Below, one piece after another: positions 8,599 through 16,995 of a stretch of 64,000 nucleotides of DNA. The position numbers and the translations under genes are program-made. The DNA comes from Paeniglutamicibacter antarcticus_C (GTDB lineage: Bacteria > Actinomycetota > Actinomycetes > Actinomycetales > Micrococcaceae). The notes below the pieces were generated by a model. It worked only from the letters and a program-made list of their open reading frames with translations. It did not search any database and was not told the origin of the DNA. How positions within the stretch are numbered: position 1 is the first letter of the stretch; every line of letters starts with the position of its first letter. The DNA lies in assembly GCF_039544305.1 (NCBI RefSeq), contig NZ_BAABLK010000005.1:1-64000 (forward strand). The letters are read 5' to 3'.

Positions 8599-9368
8599 GT
8601 CACGGTCCCCATTCGTCCGTAGTCGGCAAAAACGGTGTCTCCCTTGGCTACCCACATCGGGCGGGTGAAGGAGCCTGCCAAGATGATCTCCCCGGCATTG
8701 AGCTTGTCCCCGTGCGGGGCAATCTTGTTGGCCAGCCAGTGCACGCCGGCGGCCGGGTGGTTCAAGACGCCGGCGGCGACGCCGGTTTCCTCCACGACCT
8801 GGTTCTTGTACAGGATCCCGGCGACCCAGCGCAGGTCGATCTCCGATGGCTTCATCGGGTTCCCGCCAATGACCATGGCACCCATGGCCGCGTTGTCGGA
8901 GATCGTGTCCACGATGGTCCGGCCCTCCATCTCGATGCGCGAGTCAAGGATCTCCAGGGCGGGGATCACGTACTCGGTGGCGTTGAGCACGTCGAAGATG
9001 TTCGCGCCCGGGCCTTCGACGTCCTTGTTGAGCTTGAACGCAAGCTCCATCTCGACGCGCGGGTGGGTGTATTTATCCCATTCGACGCTGCATCCGGATT
9101 CTAGGACCATGTCATCGAAGATGATCCCGTAGTCCGGTTCGGTGATTCCCGTGGCCATTTGCATGGCGCGGGAGGTCAGCCCGATCTTGCGTCCGGCCAG
9201 CAGGCGGCCGTTGGCCTCGGAGCGTTGGCGCCAGAGGTTCTGGACCTTGTAGGAGTCCTCGACGGTCATCTGGGGATATCGGGCGGTCAGGCGCTTGACC
9301 GGGACACGGTCGTGCCCCGCCTGCACGAGTTCATCGGCGATCCGGGTGATGGTCTCATCATTGAGCAT
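8583..9368 (-). CDS. hpaH: 2-oxo-hept-4-ene-1,7-dioate hydratase-type enzyme
   Basis: The 261-residue protein belongs to the hydratase/decarboxylase family that includes HpaH and MhpD, which add water to a 2-hydroxydienoate during meta-cleavage. The diagnostic strings are GRKIGLTSRAMQ, TEPDYGIIFDDM and the metal-binding PRVEMELAFKL. The ATG at 9368 gives the usual start ahead of the helix ETITRIADELVQAG; a longer open frame upstream lacks family sequence. Its stop overlaps the aldolase gene. The ring-cleavage dioxygenase, dehydrogenase and isomerase of the pathway are not in this window, so the pair is either a fragment of a dispersed pathway or serves another dienoate. Confidence 0.85.
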   Translation of the reverse strand: MLNDETITRIADELVQAGHDRVPVKRLTARYPQMTVEDSYKVQNLWRQRSEANGRLLAGRKIGLTSRAMQMATGITEPDYGIIFDDMVLESGCSVEWDKYTHPRVEMELAFKLNKDVEGPGANIFDVLNATEYVIPALEILDSRIEMEGRTIVDTISDNAAMGAMVIGGNPMKPSEIDLRWVAGILYKNQVVEETGVAAGVLNHPAAGVHWLANKIAPHGDKLNAGEIILAGSFTRPMWVAKGDTVFADYGRMGTVTCLFS

Positions 9369-9487
9369 GCTGGCTTGGGCCCCTTCTGGAGTTCTTGCTG
9401 GGCGTGACGTGCTTGGTCCGTGCATTGCGGCTCCGGACAAGGGGTCACTCCCTGAACATGTTAGCCAATGCGTGACCCGCTGGACAC

Positions 9488-10252
9488 TCACCCGGGGATT
9501 GTGTCCGGGTGCGCTTCCTGCTCTCCGGCGGATTCCAGGGCCACGGCAGCAGCTGCGACCAGCTCGGCGCTGGTGGCATCGAAGCCCGATTCCCCTCCGC
9601 CGGGACCCGAGGCGCCGTGCACCGTGCGGGTGCGTGCCGAAAGGTGGACCCCGTCAAGGCCGGCCAATCCCGCGATGTCCCCGAGCTTCACCCCGCCGCC
9701 TGCCTGGATTTGCGGGTTGCCCGAGGAAGCCGCATGCATTCGGCGCAAGGCCTCGATGCCGGCGCCCGATGCCGGGGCACCGCCGGAAGTCAGGACGCGG
9801 TGGGCTCCGGCCGAACGCAATTGTTCGATGAGTTCCTTGATCGCCATGCCTTTTTCCAACAGCACGTCCACGCAGCGGTGCACGGTCACTTCGATCCCCG
9901 CGTCCACCGCGTGCGCCGCGGCCGCCAGGGTCAGCAGCACCGGGATATCCAGGGCTTCGTCGTTTTCGGTCAGTGCGCCGATGACGATTCCGGCCACCCC
10001 TGCCCGGGCTGCTTGGGTGATCTCGACGACCATGAGATCGACTTCCTCTGGCGAGTAGATGTAGCCGCCACCACGCGGGCGGACCAGCACGTGCACGCCG
10101 ATCCCGACCGCCACGACCTGTTCGGTGGTTGCCAGGGTCGGCGTCAACCCGCCCATGCCCAGTGCGCTGCACAGTTCGATGCGATCGGCCCCGTTTTCCT
10201 TGGCGATCCGGGCGCCTGCAGCGTCCTGCACGGCGATTTCGAGCTTGGTCAT
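9488..10252 (-). CDS. cutC: CutC family TIM-barrel protein
   Basis: A 254-residue TIM-barrel protein of the CutC family. Signature strings are ENGADRIELCSALGMGGLTPT, VLVRPRGGGYIYS and VTVHRCVD. The name comes from an early copper-tolerance link in E. coli that is disputed; the real reaction is uncertain. The gene begins ten bases after the stop of the M81 metallopeptidase gene, so they are almost surely co-transcribed under the ROK regulator, which argues for a catabolic rather than copper-related role here. The C-terminal alanine-rich extension after residue 220 is slightly longer than usual. Confidence 0.85.
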   Translation of the reverse strand: MTKLEIAVQDAAGARIAKENGADRIELCSALGMGGLTPTLATTEQVVAVGIGVHVLVRPRGGGYIYSPEEVDLMVVEITQAARAGVAGIVIGALTENDEALDIPVLLTLAAAAHAVDAGIEVTVHRCVDVLLEKGMAIKELIEQLRSAGAHRVLTSGGAPASGAGIEALRRMHAASSGNPQIQAGGGVKLGDIAGLAGLDGVHLSARTRTVHGASGPGGGESGFDATSAELVAAAAVALESAGEQEAHPDTIPG

Positions 10253-10262
10253 GGTGCGGGGC

Positions 10263-11795
10263 CTATGCTTTCTTGGCGGGGAACACCGTTGCCCGGAGGT
10301 CCGGGGTCGGCATGTCTGTGTCGAACGGGAACATCGGTCGATCGATGTTCTTGTGGCCCAGGCGAATCAGGTCCTGGTCCACACCGCCCGGGGTGAGCAT
10401 CAGCATCCAGTCAGCGGCAAGCCCAAAGAGCTCGGGTTCCAGGTATCCGATCTTCACCACGACTATATCGGCATTGGTGACATCCAGACCTGCGGCGGCG
10501 AAGTCGGAGATCTGGTGGTAGGGCTTGCGGCGTTCGGTGATGATGGCCTCGAGCGAACCGACACGCACGACAGCGACGCGGCCGGATGTCCCATCGCCCT
10601 GGGTCAGTTGCGCCACCGTGCCGTCGATCACCGCCGGCCCTGAATGCACATGATCCACCCGCGCTCCTGCCGAAACCACGATCCGGGATCCCTGCCCGGC
10701 GGCAAAGCATGCCGCCACCGCGTCGGAATCGAAGACCGAGGCGACAACCGTGCGTGGCCCGCCGTGGCCAAAGCGCGGATCGTTGAGAAGCCGGTCCAGC
10801 GTCCAGGTGACATCGCCCGAGCCCCCGGCCGTTGGATTGTCACCCGAGTCCGAGAGCACGTAGGGACGTTTGGCGTCCGGGGCCAGGGCAGCGTCCACAC
10901 AGGTGTCCAGGTCCGCGGCCGGAGCGACGAAGGCGAAGTCCGCGCGGGCATCCCAGTAACTGGTGGCCAGCTCGGTGGCCTTGGTTGCGGCGAGGGCTGC
11001 GTCATCGCCGGTGACCACCACGGAGGCATAGCAGCGTGGTTCGTCGGCCCAGGCGTAGCCGACCCAGATGGACGCGTCAACGATGCCTGCCGAAGCCTCG
11101 ATGGGCAGAATCGCGTCGTAGATCCCCTTGGCCGGCTCCAGCCGGGTGGAGGTCTTCTCACCGGGAAGCAACACCGGGATACGCACGTAGGCCTTGGCCG
11201 GGGCCCCGGTCCCCTCCACGAGGCGGGTGAGCAGGTTGGCCATGGCGCGGGTCTTGGTTTCCTGCTCGTCCTCGTGCGGGGCCATCCGGTAGCAGGTGAT
11301 CAGATCACAGTTCTCCACCAACTCGGCAGAGACGTTTCCGTGCAGGTCCATGGTGGCGGAGACCAATGTGCGTGGCGTGCCGGCCTTGGCGCTCTCCTGA
11401 TCCAGAGCGACACGCACCGCGCCGGCCAGGTCCGCCTCCGCGTCCCGGCGCCCCACCACGGTCATCGCCCCGTGGATATCCAGGAAGAATCCGTCGAAAG
11501 GTCCCTGTGCGTGGATCATCTCGATCAGCTCGGACTTCAACGCATCGTAGACCGCAGGTTCAACCATGCCCCCGGGCAATGATCGGGCATGCACCAACGG
11601 CACCCACTCGGCGCCGTCGGCCACCGCCGGGTCGTGGTTTGCATGTTCGGGGTCAAGGACCGTGTAGCGCGAGAGGAGCACCGCGTCCTTGGTGAAGTTG
11701 AAGGCCTCGAAGCCCGAGCGGTGCGGGGAAAAGTTGGAGGCTTCGATGGACATGCCGCCTGTGCCGATACGGGGACGGAAGGGTGCTTCGCGCAT
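10263..11795 (-). CDS. M81 (MlrC/DUF1485) family metallopeptidase
   Basis: A putative cytoplasmic zinc enzyme of 510 residues related to MlrC, the linear-microcystin hydrolase. Conserved elements seen in order: IEASNF near the N terminus, DIHGAMTV, MDLHGNVSAE, YRMAPHEDEQET, and the second-half block DSGDNPTAGGSGD. The start at 11795 follows AAGGAG about 12 bases upstream and gives the family opening RIGTGGMSIEASNF; the longer open frame upstream runs into the regulator gene. M81 members act on unusual peptides or amides. With a ROK regulator upstream, CutC downstream and a peptide importer divergent, the substrate is probably an imported peptide or peptidoglycan-type conjugate; that is inference. 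Confidence 0.85.
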   Translation of the reverse strand: MREAPFRPRIGTGGMSIEASNFSPHRSGFEAFNFTKDAVLLSRYTVLDPEHANHDPAVADGAEWVPLVHARSLPGGMVEPAVYDALKSELIEMIHAQGPFDGFFLDIHGAMTVVGRRDAEADLAGAVRVALDQESAKAGTPRTLVSATMDLHGNVSAELVENCDLITCYRMAPHEDEQETKTRAMANLLTRLVEGTGAPAKAYVRIPVLLPGEKTSTRLEPAKGIYDAILPIEASAGIVDASIWVGYAWADEPRCYASVVVTGDDAALAATKATELATSYWDARADFAFVAPAADLDTCVDAALAPDAKRPYVLSDSGDNPTAGGSGDVTWTLDRLLNDPRFGHGGPRTVVASVFDSDAVAACFAAGQGSRIVVSAGARVDHVHSGPAVIDGTVAQLTQGDGTSGRVAVVRVGSLEAIITERRKPYHQISDFAAAGLDVTNADIVVVKIGYLEPELFGLAADWMLMLTPGGVDQDLIRLGHKNIDRPMFPFDTDMPTPDLRATVFPAKKA

Positions 11796-11851
11796 GAGGG
11801 GTTGGGGCTCCTTGTTCTTGAGGGGGAAAAATGGTTGAAGAGGTTTTCGGG

Positions 11852-13009
11852 TCAGTTGCCTGAATCGGAGAAACGCGCCGGCAGCGATGGCTGGTTCAGT
11901 AGGTGGAGGATTGCCAGCTCGGCGGCTCCCAGCAGTCCTGCATCGTTTCCGGCCTGCGCTGCTTCCACGCGCAGGCCGGCGGTGACCAGCGGCAGGCATC
12001 GCTCGTAGAGCTGGGAACGGACCGCTGCCACGTACACGCTTGCGCCCGAGAGCGCACCGGTGAGGTATACGTCCCCGGGGTTGAAAAAGTTGACGACGGT
12101 GCTCAGGGCCAGGCCCAGCTGCCGCCCAGCCTCCCGCACCACGCCATTTGCCGCGGGGTCCCCGTCGCGAACCATCGCCAGGACTTCGATGATGTCCTGG
12201 GCCGTGATGCCGCTCGTGGCCAGGTCGCCCACGATGGCAGCACCCGAGGCGATGGTTTCCAGGCATCCGCGGTTGCCACAGGAACACATGCGCTCTGCGG
12301 CAGCTTCCACCTTGGTATGCGTGATGTCACCGGAGGCATAGGTGGACCCGCGGTAAAGTTCGCCGTCGACGATGATGCCCGTGCCGATGCCGGTTCCTGC
12401 CAATACCGTGATCGAGTTGGCTGCGGCGTCCGAGCGGGAAAGGTATTCACCTAGTGCTGCGAGGTTCGCGTCATTGTCAGTGATGGCGGGGACGCCCAGT
12501 GCCGCCTCCAAGAGTGCGCCCACATCTTGGTTGTGCCAGCCCGGCATCCGCGATGGCGCAATGACTACGCGTCGCTCTATGTCCACCGGTCCGGGAATGC
12601 AGATACCCACCGAGAGGAGTTCGCCCCCCTCGCGAGCCAAGAGGGAACGGACCTCAGCGGCAATAAGCTCCACTGTGGCTTCGGGACCCTGCGCGACGTC
12701 GATGGCGATGGACGAGTCGATGTGGATCGTGCGCGCCAGGTCGGCGAGCGCCACGTTGGCATGCTTGGCGCCCATGGAAATCACGGCGACACGGCCCGTG
12801 CGATAGGTAATCGACAACAGTCGGCCGGGGCGCCCTCCGCGGGAAGGCGCTGCTCCGCGTTCCTCGACGAGTCCCGCAGCCATAAGGTCATTGATCTTCG
12901 CCGAGATTGTTGATGGGGCCAGGCCCATCTCCTTGGCGAGGGCAGAGCGGGTAACGGACTGCGCTGCTATGCGGCGCAGCAGTCCTACCGCTAGATTCCC
13001 GGTACTCAT
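11852..13009 (-). CDS. ROK family transcriptional regulator (NagC/XylR type)
   Basis: This 385-residue repressor has an N-terminal winged helix-turn-helix (SALAKEMGLAPSTISAKIND, about residues 21-40) and a C-terminal ROK sugar-kinase-like sensor. The sensor holds AGTGIGTGIIVDG and the zinc motif CSCGNRGCLE. The chosen ATG (13009) has AGGA eight bases upstream; an ATG two codons earlier is also possible. Such regulators release DNA on binding a sugar or sugar phosphate. It heads the M81-cutC transcript and is divergent from the peptide-transporter operon, so it probably controls both through the palindromes in between. Confidence 0.88.
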   Translation of the reverse strand: MSTGNLAVGLLRRIAAQSVTRSALAKEMGLAPSTISAKINDLMAAGLVEERGAAPSRGGRPGRLLSITYRTGRVAVISMGAKHANVALADLARTIHIDSSIAIDVAQGPEATVELIAAEVRSLLAREGGELLSVGICIPGPVDIERRVVIAPSRMPGWHNQDVGALLEAALGVPAITDNDANLAALGEYLSRSDAAANSITVLAGTGIGTGIIVDGELYRGSTYASGDITHTKVEAAAERMCSCGNRGCLETIASGAAIVGDLATSGITAQDIIEVLAMVRDGDPAANGVVREAGRQLGLALSTVVNFFNPGDVYLTGALSGASVYVAAVRSQLYERCLPLVTAGLRVEAAQAGNDAGLLGAAELAILHLLNQPSLPARFSDSGN

Positions 13010-13091
13010 TGGCATATTCCTTTGAATTTCATACCTCCGACCATGACGTGTCAATTGCTTGCTTTCCGACCCGCGATACGAATCGTTACAT

Positions 13092-13106
13092 GTTCGAGAT
13101 GCGAAG
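13092..13106. promoter_or_regulatory. Imperfect palindrome resembling the operator at 13161
   Basis: The sequence gttcgagatgcgaag is an imperfect inverted repeat closely similar to the perfect palindrome 69 bases further right. It lies 83 bases upstream of the ROK regulator start. Two related sites in one divergent promoter region is the usual layout for a dimeric repressor that controls both directions. No binding data; read by eye. Confidence 0.4.
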
Positions 13107-13160
13107 CACGTCACTTTTGATCTGTATTACACATAGTTCATTCACCATAGAAGATACTTC

Positions 13161-13174
13161 GTTCGATGTCGAAC
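13161..13174. promoter_or_regulatory. Perfect palindrome, likely ROK regulator operator
   Basis: gttcga-tg-tcgaac is a perfect inverted repeat with six-base arms and a two-base centre. It sits 61 bases before the start of the transporter operon and about 150 bases before the regulator. The position suits repression of the transporter promoter. ROK regulators of the NagC/XylR type bind inverted repeats of this size. The assignment to the neighbouring regulator is inference. Confidence 0.55.
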
Positions 13175-13235
13175 CAACTGTTTTCGGACTTTACCTTTCG
13201 TCACCCACACCTCTAGCTTCAGGAGAGATCACCCA

Positions 13236-15077
13236 ATGTCCAACGATCGCCAACGTTTGAAGGTCGGGCTTGCCGCTGGCATGACCGCTTTCGCATTGCT
13301 GCTCACCGGTTGCGCCGGTGGCGGTACCGCCAACGAGCCAGGTGCTCCCGGCAGCGCCGCCGCCGTTCCCGCAGGCGTAGACACCGAAGCAGTGAACTAC
13401 GCACTGCCCCCGAACGCCACACCGAACTGGATCCTGCCCATCGGCATTGCCGGCAAAATGGCCACCCACAACTCCTCGATCGCCCAGTCACTATGGTCAC
13501 CGATGATGACCTTCGACGGCTCCAAGGGCGAAATGAAGCTGGACCTGGAGACCGGTCTTGCCGACAAGATGGACTACGCGGCTGACGGCAAGTCAGTGAC
13601 GTTCCACATGCGCGACATGCATTGGTCCGACGGAGAGCCCATCACCACCCGTGACGTTGAATTCTGGTTCAATCTCATCAAGGCAAACAAGGACGCCTGG
13701 GGCGGGTACAAGGAAGGACGTCTTCCGGACAACATCACCAACATCGACTACACCGATGAGAAGACCTTCACGTTGACCTTCGACAAGGTCTACAACCAGG
13801 ACTGGATGTCTTCCACCCAGCTCACATCCATCAAGCCCCTTCCGCACCACGCCTGGGCAAAAACCAGCGATGCGGCGAAGACCGGGGACGAAGACCGAAC
13901 CGACGCCGGTGCCAAGAAAATCTTCGCCTACCTGGTCAAGTCCTCCGAAGATATGGCGTCCTACGCCACGAGCCCGCTGTGGCAGGTTGTCTCCGGGCCC
14001 TTCACACTTGGCGCTTTCGACAACTCGGGCAAGGTCTCCCTCGAGAAGAATGAGAAGTACGACGGGATGGACGCCGCTCACGTATCCACGGTGAACCTGC
14101 TGCCGTTCACCTCGGCCGACGCCGAGGTGAACCTGCTGCGCTCCAAGGGCATCGACTACGGCTACATCCCGACCTCGTTGATGGACCAGAAGTCCCAGTT
14201 CGAGTCCAACAACTACCAGATTGATCCTTGGGAAGGTTGGGCGGTGACCTACATGCCGTACAACTTCAACAACCCGAAGATGGGCAGCACCTTTAAGCAG
14301 CTCTACGTCCGCCAAGCCCTGCAGTCGGCAATCGACCAGCCCACCATCTCCAAGGTCGTTTGGAAGGACGGAGCAAATCCGGTCTACGGCCCGGTCCCCC
14401 AGGACATCCCGTCGCCGTACCTGTCCGAGACCCAGAAGAACAACCCGTATCCCTTCGATATCGAGAAGTCCAAGTCGCTCTTTGCAGACCATGGCTGGAA
14501 AGCCGGCTCCGATGGCATCCTCGCCTGCGAGGATGCGGGAACCGCCGATGACCAGTGCGGCGAGGGCGTTGAGGCCGGAACCAAGATGGACCTGACCATG
14601 ATGGTCCAGTCCGGCTCAGACGAGGCTGACAAGCAATTCGCCGCAATCCAGTCTTCATTCCGCGATGCCGGCGTGGCTGTCACCTTCGACCGGGCACCGT
14701 TGAACACCGTGCTGAACCGCACCGCTCCGTGCGAGTCCGACTCCGCCGATTGCAAGTGGGAGTTCTCCTACTTCGGGGCCGCCGGCTCATGGTACTTCCC
14801 GGCCTACCCCACGGGTGAGCGGATCTTCGCCACCGATGCCTCGGTGAACTTCGGCAACTACTCCAACAAGGAGGCCGACAAACTCATGGACGACGCGTTG
14901 ACCACCAACGACCCGAAGACCATGCAGGAGTACTCCGCACTGTTGGCGGAGCAGCTTCCGGTGATGTGGCTGCCGAACCCGGTCTACCAGGTATCGGTCA
15001 TCCGTGACGGCATGACCGGCACCACACAGGACCCAACCGCCAATTTCTTCCCCCAGCGCTGGGGTTGGAACAAGTAA
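13236..15077 (+). CDS. Peptide ABC transporter substrate-binding lipoprotein (SBP_bac_5)
   Basis: A 613-residue extracellular binding lipoprotein with signal segment VGLAAGMTAFALLLTGC; the lipid-modified Cys is at about 25. DppA/OppA features follow: LWSPMMTFDGSKGEMKLDLE, HWSDGEPITTRDVEFWFNLI, and VRQALQSAIDQPTISKVVWK in the ligand domain. It is longer than the average 500-550 residues. The ATG has AGGAGA twelve bases upstream. It is the first gene of a five-gene operon with permeases, ATPase and a ROK kinase. Cargo could be oligopeptides, glycopeptides or oligosaccharides, all of which are known ligands of this family. Confidence 0.9.
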   Translation: MSNDRQRLKVGLAAGMTAFALLLTGCAGGGTANEPGAPGSAAAVPAGVDTEAVNYALPPNATPNWILPIGIAGKMATHNSSIAQSLWSPMMTFDGSKGEMKLDLETGLADKMDYAADGKSVTFHMRDMHWSDGEPITTRDVEFWFNLIKANKDAWGGYKEGRLPDNITNIDYTDEKTFTLTFDKVYNQDWMSSTQLTSIKPLPHHAWAKTSDAAKTGDEDRTDAGAKKIFAYLVKSSEDMASYATSPLWQVVSGPFTLGAFDNSGKVSLEKNEKYDGMDAAHVSTVNLLPFTSADAEVNLLRSKGIDYGYIPTSLMDQKSQFESNNYQIDPWEGWAVTYMPYNFNNPKMGSTFKQLYVRQALQSAIDQPTISKVVWKDGANPVYGPVPQDIPSPYLSETQKNNPYPFDIEKSKSLFADHGWKAGSDGILACEDAGTADDQCGEGVEAGTKMDLTMMVQSGSDEADKQFAAIQSSFRDAGVAVTFDRAPLNTVLNRTAPCESDSADCKWEFSYFGAAGSWYFPAYPTGERIFATDASVNFGNYSNKEADKLMDDALTTNDPKTMQEYSALLAEQLPVMWLPNPVYQVSVIRDGMTGTTQDPTANFFPQRWGWNK

Positions 15078-15115
15078 TTCGAGCTTTCTAGCTCGCCAAG
15101 AAAGGAGAATCGTCG

Positions 15116-16117
15116 ATGTCGACCACCACCACCGCCATTCGCGATAGCACAGGGATTCGGCTGTTCATTTGGTTCATGGCCAAGAGACTTGTGCAGGCGG
15201 CGGTCGTCATCGCGATCGTCTCAGTCGTAGTGTTCCTGCTGCTCCAGGCCCTGCCCGGCGGTCCTGCCCGCGGTATCCTGGGCCAGCAGGCCACCGAGGC
15301 GCAGATTACCGCGTTCAACCACGAACAAGGCTTCGATCTGCCCCTGATCCAACAGTATTTCAATTACGTGGGCCAGTGGTTGCGCGGCGATCTTGGACGT
15401 TCATTCGTCATGAACACCGACGTTTCCTCAATCATCGTCCAACGCCTGCCCAAGACCTTGATCCTGGCGCTTGCAGCGGTCGGCGGCGCATTACTGGTGT
15501 CCGTGCCCTTGGGCATGGCCCAGGCGTTGCGCCGCAACAAGGCGTTCGACTACGTGATGACGGCCCTGAACTTCATCGTATATTCGACACCGAGCTTCTT
15601 CCTTGGCCTGTTGTTGATCATGTTTTTCACCCAGTTGCTGGGATGGCTTCCAGCCAGCGCCCCGCAGGGCAACACCGTGGCGGAGATCCTTTCCCAACCC
15701 AAGGAAATGATCCTTCCGGTGCTGACCAGCGGACTGGCCGGCGTGGCCACCTTCTCCCGATACATGCGCTCGTCAACAATCGATAACCTGCACGAGGACT
15801 ACGTTCGAACCGCGCGCGCCAAAGGTACGCCGATGAACAAGGTCATCTCCCGCCACGTTTTGCGCAACTCCCTGACCCCGGTGGTCACCATGCTCGGTTA
15901 CTACCTGCCGGTCATGTTCGGTGGAGCACTCGTCGTGGAACAGCTCTTCAACTACCCGGGAATGGGCCTGCTCTTCTGGAATGCCGCCCAGACAACCGAC
16001 TTCCCGGTCCTCCTGGGTTGCGTCCTGGTCATTTCCGTCGCTACCGTGATCGGCTCACTGCTTGCCGACATCGTCCAGTTCATTCTCGATCCCCGCGCCC
16101 GTAGAGGTGTTAAGTGA
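15116..16117 (+). CDS. Peptide ABC transporter permease, DppB/OppB type
   Basis: Inner-membrane permease of 333 residues with six membrane helices. The first hydrophobic segment (VQAAVVIAIVSVVVFLLLQA) is followed by the periplasmic loop ending QQYFNYVGQWLRGDLG, which is typical of DppB. The cytoplasmic EAA-type coupling loop reads DYVRTARAKGTPMNKVISRH at about residues 227-246. A ribosome site AAAGGAG lies nine bases before the ATG. The stop overlaps the next permease start by four bases (GTGA), so the two halves of the pore are translated together. Confidence 0.92.
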   Translation: MSTTTTAIRDSTGIRLFIWFMAKRLVQAAVVIAIVSVVVFLLLQALPGGPARGILGQQATEAQITAFNHEQGFDLPLIQQYFNYVGQWLRGDLGRSFVMNTDVSSIIVQRLPKTLILALAAVGGALLVSVPLGMAQALRRNKAFDYVMTALNFIVYSTPSFFLGLLLIMFFTQLLGWLPASAPQGNTVAEILSQPKEMILPVLTSGLAGVATFSRYMRSSTIDNLHEDYVRTARAKGTPMNKVISRHVLRNSLTPVVTMLGYYLPVMFGGALVVEQLFNYPGMGLLFWNAAQTTDFPVLLGCVLVISVATVIGSLLADIVQFILDPRARRGVK

Positions 16118-16995
16118 GTACCGCAGTCCTGAGCCGCCAAACGGCCCCAAAATCCCCCACTGCCCGCGCAGTAGGCCAGTTCTTCTCCAACAAACTTGCA
16201 ATCATCGGTGTCATTATCGTTGTTGCCCTGATGATCTTCAGCTTCATCGGACCACTGGTCTACCAAACGGAGCAGATCTCCACCAACCTGATGCAGGCCG
16301 ACCTCAAGCCCGGCGAATCCGGCCACCCGCTGGGTACCGATGGCCTGGGCTATGACGTACTCGGCCGCCTGATGATTGCGGGCCGCACTTCCATACTGGT
16401 GGGTCTTGCCGCCGGAGTGCTCGCCACCCTACTGGGGACCTTGTGGGGCTCGGTCGCCGGATACCTCGGCGGCTGGGTCGATGCCACCATGATGCGCATC
16501 GTGGATGCAGGGATCGCCATCCCGGGCATTTTCCTGCTGCTGGTCATCTCCGCCATTGTCCGTCCAAGCGTATGGATGATGGTGCTGATCATCGGCGCCG
16601 TGTCTTGGCTGGTTCCCGCCCGCCTGACCCGTGCCGAAGCACTGTCGCTGAAGAGCCGAGACTATGTACTGGCGATCAAGGCCACCGGTGGCAGCAACTC
16701 CCGGGCCATCTTGCGGCACATCATCCCGAACACCATTGGCACGGTCGTGGTCAACGCGACATTCCAGGTCGCCGATGCCATCTTGCTCGTTGCCTACGTG
16801 AGTTTTCTGGGCATGGGGCTCCAACCGCCGGCCACCGACTGGGGAGCCATGCTCACCGATGGAATTTCGTCGGTGTATTCCGGAGCCTGGTGGCTCATTT
16901 TCCCAGCGGGCATAGCCATTGTTTTGATCGTCAGCGCCTTCAATTTCATTGGTGACGGCCTGCGCGACATGTTTGATGTACGAGGCCAGTCATGA
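16114..16995 (+). CDS. Peptide ABC transporter permease, DppC/OppC type
   Basis: Second pore subunit, 293 residues, starting at a GTG overlapping the upstream stop. The N-terminal anchor IIGVIIVVALMIFSFIGPLV is followed by the DppC hallmark GTDGLGYDVLGRLMIAGRTS. The coupling loop is SRDYVLAIKATGGSNSRAIL, and the C terminus FNFIGDGLRDMFDVR is conserved in the family. Its stop overlaps the ATPase gene start (ATGA). The length and all expected segments are present, in contrast to the deleted dppC of the decayed transporter near 2.4 kb. Confidence 0.92.
   Translation: MSTAVLSRQTAPKSPTARAVGQFFSNKLAIIGVIIVVALMIFSFIGPLVYQTEQISTNLMQADLKPGESGHPLGTDGLGYDVLGRLMIAGRTSILVGLAAGVLATLLGTLWGSVAGYLGGWVDATMMRIVDAGIAIPGIFLLLVISAIVRPSVWMMVLIIGAVSWLVPARLTRAEALSLKSRDYVLAIKATGGSNSRAILRHIIPNTIGTVVVNATFQVADAILLVAYVSFLGMGLQPPATDWGAMLTDGISSVYSGAWWLIFPAGIAIVLIVSAFNFIGDGLRDMFDVRGQS

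Noticed and set aside
10263..12287. A longer M81 protein starting inside the regulator gene
   Set aside because: The additional 164 codons run antiparallel in character to the ROK coding frame and lack M81 sequence; the ATG at 11795 gives the family start.
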